Source: Gallionellaceae bacterium
GTDB taxonomy: Bacteria > Pseudomonadota > Gammaproteobacteria > Burkholderiales > Gallionellaceae
Length of the DNA stretch: 9,674 bases
Direction: 5' to 3'
NCBI GenBank assembly: GCA_030690855.1
Contig: JAUYFR010000197.1
Coordinates: 1-9,674, forward strand
The notes below the pieces were generated by a model. The model was not told where the DNA came from. It saw only the letters and a list, made by a program, of their open reading frames with translations, and ran no database searches. Positions 1 through 6,300 of the stretch are shown piece by piece. How positions within the stretch are numbered: the stretch's first letter is position 1; each line of letters begins with the position of its first letter. A program made the position numbers and the translations under genes.

Positions 1-264
1 TATTTGAAAAAAGGCTCGATGATTTATGCCGAAGGTCGCATCCAAACTCGCAAGTGGCAAGACAAAGAGGGCAAGGATCGTTACACCACTGAAATTGTGG
101 TGAATGAAATGACCATGCTGGGTGGTAAGTCGAGTTCAGGGAGTTTTGAAGTAGTGGAAAATCAATCGGCTGCTCCTGCACGTAGTGCACCAGCGGCTAA
201 GCCATCGGGTGCACCGGCAAGCAAAGGCAACTTCGATAATTTCGACGACGACATCCCGTTCTAG
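1..264 (+). CDS. ssb: Single-stranded DNA-binding protein, C-terminal part (5' end outside window)
   Basis: The reading frame is open from base 1, so the gene starts upstream and only about 87 C-terminal residues are seen. The visible part begins in the last strands of the OB fold, with the SSB signature YLKKGS, then EGR, TRKWQDKEGKDRYTTEI and EMTMLGG. A flexible linker rich in Ala, Pro, Ser and Gly follows, and the protein ends in the acidic tip NFDDDIPF, which in the SSB family docks partner proteins of replication and repair. The family protein coats single-stranded DNA as a tetramer in the cytoplasm. The linker is rather short, giving a compact SSB. The next gene starts 34 bases downstream on the same strand; no terminator-like hairpin is seen in that gap, so some read-through into ppsR is possible. 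Confidence 0.95.
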   Translation, partial: YLKKGSMIYAEGRIQTRKWQDKEGKDRYTTEIVVNEMTMLGGKSSSGSFEVVENQSAAPARSAPAAKPSGAPASKGNFDNFDDDIPF

Positions 265-298
265 TTTTTGATTGATATAAAACTTAAAGTGTAAACTT

Positions 299-1117
299 GT
301 GATGGATGCTTCAAAGCGCACTGTAATCTATGTTTCAGATGGCACCGGCATTACCGTCGAGACCCTGGGGCATGGTTTGCTTGCGCAATTTGATGGCATC
401 GAGTTTCGTGCAATCCGTTTTCCATTTTTGGATACGATGGATAAAGCGCAAGAGTGTTTATCGCGAATTAACGAGTTGTATGAAAGCGAAGGCGTAACAC
501 CTATCGTCATCATGACGGTAACGAATAAAGAAATCAGTGCGTTGATTCATCTGGGGCAAGCCTATTTTATTGATTTGTTCGACTCCTTCATTGCGCCTTT
601 AGAAGAGCAACTTGGGGCGCGTTACTCACGTGCCGTTGGGCGTTCGCATAGCCAAGCACATCCACAATACGACAAGCGCATCGCCGCGATGAATTTTGCA
701 TTGGCGCATGATGATGGTGTGTCCGATGCAGATTTAAAAAGCGCGGATATTATTTTGGTGGGGGTTTCGCGTAGTGGAAAAACGCCAACCAGTCTGTATC
801 TCTCCTTGCAGTTTTCGTTAAAGGCGGCGAACTATCCGCTTATCCCAGAAGACTTTGAGCGCAATGAGTTGCCGTCAAGATTGTTGCAATATCGCAGCAA
901 ACTTTTTGGTTTAACGATTGCGCCGGAGCAGCTACACCGCATTCGCAATGAACGTCGTCCAAATAGTAAATATTCCTCTTTGGAAAATTGCCGCTATGAA
1001 GTTGCCGCCGCCGAACGCATGATGCGCCGCGAAGGTATCAAGTGGTTTGAAACAACCTCACGCTCAATCGAAGAGCTTGCAGTTCAACTCATGCAGGAAT
1101 TGAACCTCGATCACTAA
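299..1117 (+). CDS. ppsR: Phosphoenolpyruvate synthase regulatory protein (bifunctional kinase/pyrophosphorylase, DUF299 family)
   Basis: In this family the protein inactivates PEP synthase by ADP-dependent phosphorylation of an active-site threonine and reactivates it by phosphate-dependent removal, giving pyrophosphate. The N-terminus VIYVSDGTGITVETLGH matches the family opening (ISDGTAIT in E. coli). A P-loop GVSRSGKT lies at residues 155-162, and the conserved block RIRNERRPNSKY at 214-225. Length, 272 residues, is close to the E. coli protein (about 277). The frame opens with GTG at 299 directly followed by ATG at 302; either can be the start and no strong Shine-Dalgarno sequence decides it. 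PEP synthase itself is not in the window. The 3' end overlaps the end of the convergent LysR gene by 29 bases. The pyruvate oxidoreductase downstream acts on the same metabolite, a metabolic link that I infer from proximity only. Confidence 0.95.
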   Translation: MMDASKRTVIYVSDGTGITVETLGHGLLAQFDGIEFRAIRFPFLDTMDKAQECLSRINELYESEGVTPIVIMTVTNKEISALIHLGQAYFIDLFDSFIAPLEEQLGARYSRAVGRSHSQAHPQYDKRIAAMNFALAHDDGVSDADLKSADIILVGVSRSGKTPTSLYLSLQFSLKAANYPLIPEDFERNELPSRLLQYRSKLFGLTIAPEQLHRIRNERRPNSKYSSLENCRYEVAAAERMMRREGIKWFETTSRSIEELAVQLMQELNLDH

Positions 1118-2048
1118 CTTCGGGAGTCGTTCCGTCAATGCCGTAAACTTCGTACAGTATCTCCACGAAGCGCCGCGCTTGAGGTGAAAGATGTCTGCCC
1201 TTGCGTAGCACTAAGCCATAACCCCGTTGCGGAAAATGTTGCTTGAGGGGAATGCGCACCAATCGCTCGCAGCCTGTCATGCAGATGTCCGTCACGATCG
1301 AAATTCCCATTCCTAGTTCCACATATTTTTTAATCACTTCCCAACCGCCCGCCTCCAGCGTGACGGTAAAAGTTAAATTGTGTTGTTGGAATACGTATTT
1401 CACCATGCGCCAAGTGGAGAGATGGCGTGGTGGCAAAATCAGGCCGTACTGACTGATCTTCTCTAACGTTACTTCAGGTTCAAGTGAAAGTGGGTGGCCT
1501 AGTGGCGCAATCAGAACGGGGTCGAAGGTGACCACGGGTTGATAGGTGATGTCATCTGGCACATCCAGCATCGAGCCGACAACAAGATCGATGTCATCGT
1601 CACGCAACATTTTCAGGCCATCGCGCCCCGTCTCGTTGTGAATCTTCAGTTGAATGCCAGGGTGAGCGCTAACAAAACGCCGCACCGCTTCCGGCAAAAT
1701 ATACAAAATCGTAGATTCGCCCGCGCCGATATTTAATTCGCCAGAATCGAGCTTGCCGTGTTGTGCGGCAAAATTTTCTTCCAAGCTATCAATGCCCTCG
1801 ACTAGCGGTTTGGCTAGTGCATACAAAGCCTCGCCATCGGGCGTCAATTTCAGCACAGGCCCTCGTCGCTCAAAAACGGTGACGCCGAGTTCGCGCTCCA
1901 TCGCCTGAAGTTGTAGCGTAACCGAAGGCTGACTCAAAAAAAGCTTTTGCGCGGCTAAGGTGATATTGCCAGACCTCACCACCTCGCAAAATGCGCGCAT
2001 TTGCTTCAATCTATTGTTTTTATAGTAGTTTTGCTTTTCATTGGGCAT
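1089..2048 (-). CDS. LysR-family transcriptional regulator, divergent from the rnf/oxidoreductase operon
   Basis: A 319-residue protein of the usual LysR size. The winged helix-turn-helix is near residues 14-73 (ITLAAQKLFLSQPSVTLQLQAMERELG, then VFERR and LTPDGEALY), a classic LysR DNA-binding domain. A linker helix follows, and from about residue 103 (GELNIGAG) a periplasmic-binding-protein-like effector domain with conserved pieces ILPEAVRRF, DIDLVVGS and VELGMGISIV. The start at 2048 is supported by AAGGAG six bases upstream; it gives about a dozen extra N-terminal residues before the normal LysR opening. It is transcribed away from rnfB, the usual arrangement for a regulator of the divergent operon, so control of rnfB-oxidoreductase-rnfC is a reasonable inference. 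The effector cannot be read from sequence. The last codons run antisense through the end of ppsR, so the C-terminal tail after EVYGID is probably not under strong constraint. Confidence 0.93.
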   Translation of the reverse strand: MPNEKQNYYKNNRLKQMRAFCEVVRSGNITLAAQKLFLSQPSVTLQLQAMERELGVTVFERRGPVLKLTPDGEALYALAKPLVEGIDSLEENFAAQHGKLDSGELNIGAGESTILYILPEAVRRFVSAHPGIQLKIHNETGRDGLKMLRDDDIDLVVGSMLDVPDDITYQPVVTFDPVLIAPLGHPLSLEPEVTLEKISQYGLILPPRHLSTWRMVKYVFQQHNLTFTVTLEAGGWEVIKKYVELGMGISIVTDICMTGCERLVRIPLKQHFPQRGYGLVLRKGRHLSPQARRFVEILYEVYGIDGTTPEVSDRGSIPA

Positions 2049-2054
2049 GTCGAT

Positions 2055-2060
2055 CTCCTT
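2055..2060 (-). promoter_or_regulatory. Ribosome binding site of the LysR gene
   Basis: On the minus strand this reads AAGGAG, a near-perfect Shine-Dalgarno sequence six bases before the ATG at 2048-2046. It fixes the start of the LysR gene even though the protein then has a slightly long N-terminus for the family. Confidence 0.8.
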
Positions 2061-2097
2061 CGGTAAAAATCCATTATTCGATTTGTTAATAATTATG

Positions 2098-2108
2098 ATT
2101 GAAACAAT
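2098..2108. promoter_or_regulatory. Small dyad, candidate LysR operator
   Basis: ATTG-AAA-CAAT is a perfect 4+4 inverted repeat in the divergent gap between the LysR gene and rnfB. A wider pair, TTAAT at 2086-2090 and ATTAA at 2111-2115, surrounds it. LysR proteins usually bind short AT-rich dyads upstream of the divergent target promoter, and this pair lies just upstream of the candidate rnfB promoter at 2131-2159. It does not match the T-N11-A consensus exactly, and AT-rich DNA produces short dyads by chance, so this is a weak call. Confidence 0.3.
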
Positions 2109-2130
2109 TGATTAAGGAAATAATGATTTC

Positions 2131-2159
2131 TTGGTTTAGTCTGCGTTCCACAATATAAA
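2131..2159 (+). promoter_or_regulatory. Candidate sigma70-type promoter of the rnfB operon
   Basis: TTGGTT at 2131-2136 and TATAAA at 2154-2159 are separated by exactly 17 bases, matching the -35/-10 layout of a sigma70 promoter (4 of 6 and 5 of 6 consensus positions). Transcription would begin near 2166, leaving a leader of about 80 bases before rnfB. The placement next to a divergent LysR gene fits an activator-dependent promoter. No experimental support; other AT-rich hexamers in the gap could serve. Confidence 0.42.
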
Positions 2160-2247
2160 CATTGCTGAATAAAGGGCGTTCCAAATCAGCCTTGTACGTG
2201 ATGAGTCGCGCAGTAGTAAAAATCTGTGTACGTAAATTGGGGATGAT

Positions 2248-3126
2248 ATGGAGACTGCATACAGCATGTTGGTCACGGGGGCATTTATGGCCGGTTTGGG
2301 CGGGCTATTGGCATTGCTCTTGGCTATCGCCAGCAAACGTCTCTATGTTTATGAAGATCCACGCATCGCGGATGTTGAGGAAATGCTCCCTCACTCAAAT
2401 TGCGGAGCCTGTGGCACAGCGGGCTGCCGCAACTTTGCCGAACAAGTGGTAGGCGGAACTATCGAACCCGCACGCTGCACCGTCAATGCGCCGGAACAAA
2501 ATCAATCCATTGCTGAGTTGCTTGGTGTTGCTATGGGCGATGTTGAAAAAGTGACTGCTCGCCTCGCTTGTGCCGGAGGTAGTCATGTCGCCAAGATGCG
2601 TGCTCACTATGACGGGCTGGGCTCTTGTGCCGCTGCCGCAGTGGCGGGTGGTGGCGAGAGTTGCACGTGGGGATGTTTGGGGTTAGGCGATTGTGCTGAT
2701 GTGTGCGACTTCGATGCCATCACGATGGATCGGCACGGTCTTCCTGTTGTTGATACCGCTAAATGCACAGCGTGTGGCGACTGCGTTGATGTGTGTCCTA
2801 AGAATTTATTTTCCTTGCATGGCATCTCCCACAAATTATGGATGGCTTGCCGCAATGAGTCCGATGGCGACATTGCCGAAGCCGCCTGCGAAGTGGCCTG
2901 CACGGCCTGCGAGCGTTGTGTCGTTGACGCCGCTCCTGGGCTGATCAGTATCAACAATAAACTTGCCGTGATTGACTACGCACAAAATGAGTTCGCAAAA
3001 AGCGACGCGGTAGAACGCTGCCCAACGGGCGCCATCGTGTGGCTTGAGGGTGATCAAATCATCAAGGGCAAGGCCGCAAAAAAAATCATTCGTATCGAAC
3101 CGTTACCTGTCTTTGCAGAAGCTTAG
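2248..3126 (+). CDS. rnfB: Electron transport complex subunit RnfB, long form with extra Fe-S motifs
   Basis: RnfB is the iron-sulfur subunit of the Rnf membrane complex that relays electrons from ferredoxin. Residues 7-28 form one hydrophobic membrane anchor. The RnfB-specific [4Fe-4S] domain follows, with Cys52, Cys55, Cys60 and Cys77 (NCGACGTAGC). A two-cluster ferredoxin domain has Cys139, Cys143, Cys149, Cys153 and Cys173, Cys176, Cys179, Cys183. A further C-terminal set (Cys214, Cys218, Cys221, Cys224, with Cys258-Pro) looks like at least one more cluster. At 292 residues it is much longer than E. coli RsxB (about 192) and resembles long RnfB forms. Cys153 is followed by Asp where ferredoxins usually have Pro. 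The ATG at 2248 has GGGGA four bases upstream. It is first in the operon; rnfA, often next to rnfB, is not seen. Its stop codon TAG touches the inverted-repeat element. Confidence 0.93.
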   Translation: METAYSMLVTGAFMAGLGGLLALLLAIASKRLYVYEDPRIADVEEMLPHSNCGACGTAGCRNFAEQVVGGTIEPARCTVNAPEQNQSIAELLGVAMGDVEKVTARLACAGGSHVAKMRAHYDGLGSCAAAAVAGGGESCTWGCLGLGDCADVCDFDAITMDRHGLPVVDTAKCTACGDCVDVCPKNLFSLHGISHKLWMACRNESDGDIAEAACEVACTACERCVVDAAPGLISINNKLAVIDYAQNEFAKSDAVERCPTGAIVWLEGDQIIKGKAAKKIIRIEPLPVFAEA

Positions 3127-3147
3127 GGGGACTTCTATGAATCCAAA
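3126..3147 (+). repeat. Left terminal inverted repeat
   Basis: GGGGG, a bulged A, then CTTCTATGAAT and CAAA after a single mismatch. It pairs with 3301-3321. Its first G is the last base of the rnfB stop codon. Confidence 0.8.
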
Positions 3148-3174
3148 TTTCGTCGCAATACTGCGTTGCTCACA

Positions 3175-3220
3175 AAAAATTGCTCCTTACATATCAACAA
3201 TATGCTGCGTCGCAATTTTT
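3175..3220 (+). repeat. Internal hairpin A
   Basis: AAAAATTGC (3175-3183) pairs perfectly with GCAATTTTT (3212-3220). Within the loop CATAT (3190-3194) pairs with ATATG (3200-3204) around CAACA, giving a stacked two-level hairpin. It could form in DNA as a cruciform or in the transcript. Confidence 0.6.
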
Positions 3221-3243
3221 CGTTCGCGCCTTGTCTTGCTTAT

Positions 3244-3290
3244 AACCAGCCACTTGCCAGCTCGCTGGCTTTGTGGATTGGCTAGTGGTT
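3244..3290 (+). repeat. Internal hairpin B
   Basis: Nested complementary blocks: AACCA (3244-3248) with TGGTT (3286-3290), GCC (3249-3251) with GGC (3280-3282), and GCCAG (3256-3260) with CTGGC (3265-3269) around a four-base loop, with an alternative middle pairing CCAC (3250-3253) with GTGG (3273-3276). Together with hairpin A and the outer repeats this gives a branched fold. Confidence 0.55.
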
Positions 3291-3300
3291 TCATCAGAAC

Positions 3301-3321
3301 TTTGAATTCATAGAAGCCCCC
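3301..3321 (+). repeat. Right terminal inverted repeat
   Basis: TTTG, a mismatch, then ATTCATAGAAG and CCCCC: the complement of the left arm at 3126-3147. It ends four bases before the purine-rich ribosome binding site of the oxidoreductase gene. Confidence 0.8.
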
Positions 3322-3325
3322 AAAA

Positions 3326-3332
3326 AAAGGAG
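3326..3332 (+). promoter_or_regulatory. Strong ribosome binding site of the oxidoreductase gene
   Basis: AAAGGAG lies five bases before the ATG at 3338, directly after the right inverted repeat and an A-run. If the long outer stem forms in mRNA, this site remains unpaired at its base. That would allow good translation of the oxidoreductase independent of ribosomes ending rnfB 211 bases upstream. This is the strongest Shine-Dalgarno sequence of the operon. Confidence 0.75.
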
Positions 3333-3337
3333 AAGTC

Positions 3338-6300
3338 ATGCTTAACAAAATCAAACAAATACTTGGAGCCGCGACGGAAACAGAAGCCGTGCAATTCAAA
3401 TATCCCGGCGTGCGCGATGCGATTGATGGCAATACTGCGATCATCATGGTGGAGCGCGAAGCCTCGCAGGGGGCGGGTGCTTATCCCATTACGCCTTCTA
3501 CGCAGATGGGCGAATACTGGGCGGAAGAAGTTGCCAAGGGGCATCTAAACGCCGCAGGCAAACCGCTGATTTTTGTTGAGCCGGAATCTGAACACGCGGC
3601 GGCGGGGGTAACAGCGGGTCTGTCGATGACGGGTTTACGCGCAGTGAATTTCACTTCCTCACAAGGCTTGGCCTTCATGCACGAATCGTTGTATGCCGCA
3701 GTGGGTAAGCGTTTGCCCTATGTACTGAATCTCGGTTGTCGTGCCATCACCAAAGCCTCGCTCAATGTGCATTGTGCGCACGACGACTACCACTGTGCTG
3801 ATGACACGGGTTTTATCCAAGTGTTTGCTAAGAATGGACAAGAGGCCGCCGACCTCAATATGATCGCGCGTAAGACGGCTGAACTTGCGCTGACACCGGC
3901 GATGGTGGCGCAAGATGGTTTTCTCACCACGCATTTGATTGAGCCAATGATGGTGCCGGAAAAAGAATTGATCGCCGAATTTTTGGGTGATGCCGATGAC
4001 CTTATCGACACACCAACGCCCGCACAAAAAATGTTGTATGGCCCTAAGCGCCGTCGTGTGCCTTCAACATGGGATGTCGATAACCCAATGATGACCGGCG
4101 TGGTTGCTAACCAAGATGCGTACATGCAGGCGGTTGCGGCGCAGCGCCCTTATTTTTTTGAGCATATCCCTGCGCTGTTTAATCAGTGCGCAGAAGAGTT
4201 TCATGCACTGACAGGCCGTCGCTATAACCGCATCGACACTTATCGTTGTGATGACGCTGATTACCTTATTTTGGGACAGGGCAGTATGACCGTGCAGGCT
4301 GCCGCCGTAGCGGATTGGTTGCGCGACAATCGCAAGATTAAAGTGGGCGTAGTGAATATCACTATGTTCCGCCCCTTCCCTGGGGATCTATTGGGGCATG
4401 TGCTGAAAGGTAAAAAAGGGGTAGCGGTGCTAGAGCGCACCGATCAACCGTTGTCGGAAGATTTGCCTCTGATGCGCGAAGTGCGCTCTACGATTTCAAA
4501 ATGTGCTGAGAATGCACGTGAAGAATGCTACGAAGATTATGCCAAGTATGAACACACTAAAGACATGCCGACGTTGTATTCCGGTTGCTACGGCCTTGGT
4601 TCGCGTGACCTGCAACCAGAAGGGTTGATTGCTGCGATTGAGAATATGTTGCCGGGCGCCTCTCGTCGTAAGTTCTATTATTTGTCGGTTGATTTTGTGC
4701 GCGATGAATCCGCCAATCCGAAACAAGAAATTCGCCAGCAAGAATTGCAAGCCGCCTATCCCGGTATCAAAGATATGGCTTTGCGTGGTAGCGAAAATCC
4801 GAATCTGTTACCGAAAAATGCCATCGCTGTGCGCATGCACTCCATTGGCGGATGGGGCGCAGTGACCACCGGCAAAAATTTGGCAATGACTTTGTTTGAA
4901 TTGCTGGGGTGGGATATCAAAGCGAATCCAAAATATGGTTCGGAGAAAAAAGGCCAGCCCACGACATATTATCTTTCTGCTGCGCCTGAGCCGATTCGCA
5001 TTAACTGTGAATACACCCGCGTGGATGTGGTGCTCTCTCCTGACCCACAAGTATTCCTGCACACCAATGCACTTGAAGGCCTCAATGATGGCGGCGTGTT
5101 CATCATTCAAAGTAATCTGGAATCAGCCGAAGCGGTGTGGGAGACCTTTCCCGTGCGTACTCAGCAGTACATTGTCGATCACAAGATTCGCGTCTCCTAT
5201 CTCGATGCATTCAAAATTGCCCGTGCGGAATCCAGCAACCCAGACTTGCAATTGCGTATGCAGGGTAATGCGTTTCAAGGCGCGTTTTTCCATGCTTCTG
5301 ATGTGAAAGATCGGGCGGGATTGAGCGAAGAAACGCTGTTCAAAGCGATTGAAAATCAGTTGGAATCGAAGTTCGGCAAAAAAGGTAAGCGTATCGTTGA
5401 AGATAACTTGCGCGTGGTGCGTCGTGGTTACGAAGAACTCAATGAAATCAATGCGTTAGAAATGAAAGTCGGGCAGCGTGCCAAAGGGGCGTTGAAAGCA
5501 GCACCCTCAATTCCGGTGATGCTGAAACAGCTCCCAGAAGGTAATGGCGGGCTCTCCGATGTACATCGTTTCTGGGAACAAACCGGTAGTTTTTATATGA
5601 AGGGCCAAGGTTCGGATAATCTGGTTGATCCTTTTATGGGAATGTCAGTCATTCCGGCGGTGACCGGTGTGTATCGCGATATGACGGGTGTGCGTTTCGA
5701 GTATCCGAAATGGGTTGCAGAAAATTGCACTGCCTGTGGCGAATGCTTCACGCAATGCCCTGATAGCGCGATTCCAGGTTTAGTCAGCACGCCAAGTGAT
5801 GTGTTGAATAGTGTGATTCAGAAGATCGAGATCAGTGGCCGCCCAACACGTTTTCTGCGTAAATTCAGTCGCACGATTGAAAAGAAATTGCGCGCCTCGT
5901 TGGATAAAGATGGCTTAGATGTCAGCGCGTTGCTGGCGAATGCCATTACTGAAGCGTTTGCGGAAGATCCTACGCAAGGTGATGACCGCTCACGTTTAGA
6001 AGCGGAATTGAATCTGTTGCGCGAGGGTATTGGTAACTTTAAATTCGCCACGACCAAGCCTTACTGGACACAAAAAGAGAAGAAAGAAAAAGGTAGTGGC
6101 GGGTTGTTCTCCATCACCGTCAATCCTTATACCTGCAAAGGCTGCGCGATTTGCGTAGAGGTGTGTGCCGATAACGCGTTGACCATGGAGACACAGACCA
6201 ATGAGGCCATCGAAACCATGCGCGACGACTGGAGCTTCTGGTTGGATCTCCCGACTACGCCTGCGCAATTTAGCCGCATCGATGACCTCGATGAAAAAGT

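Larger units (their letters stand above)
3126..3321. mobile_element. MITE-like element or large structured intergenic repeat between rnfB and the oxidoreductase gene
   Basis: A 196-bp non-coding segment bounded by imperfect terminal inverted repeats (3126-3147 and 3301-3321), 20 base pairs with one bulged A (3131) and one mismatch (3143/3305). Three further pairs (3149-3151 with 3297-3299) continue inward. Inside are two separate hairpins (3175-3220 and 3244-3290) and a direct repeat CGTCGCAAT at 3151-3159 and 3208-3216. There is no convincing gene in either direction and no transposase. Size, terminal repeats and lack of coding potential fit a miniature inverted-repeat transposable element inserted in an operon. 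Against this, no clear target-site duplication is visible at the edges (TTA on the left, AAA on the right). The alternative is a native folded mRNA spacer. Copy number in the genome would decide. Confidence 0.55.

Noticed and set aside
265..298. Promoter for ppsR in the gap after ssb (TATAAA at 276-281)
   Set aside because: There is no acceptable -35 hexamer 16-18 bases upstream, and the alternative pair TTGATT/TAAACT would start transcription at or past the start codon.
3175..3220. Rho-independent terminator between rnfB and the oxidoreductase gene
   Set aside because: The hairpin ends in TTTTT, but those bases are part of the stem itself and the GC core is only about two pairs. The outer stem is followed by A's, not T's, on the + strand. 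A working terminator here would also cut off the rest of the rnf operon.
3044..3447. Short reading frames crossing the inverted-repeat element on both strands (for example 3044-3313 + and 3187-3447 -)
   Set aside because: They run through the palindromic element and into rnfB or the oxidoreductase gene in other frames, with no family resemblance or ribosome binding site. They look like by-products of the repeat.
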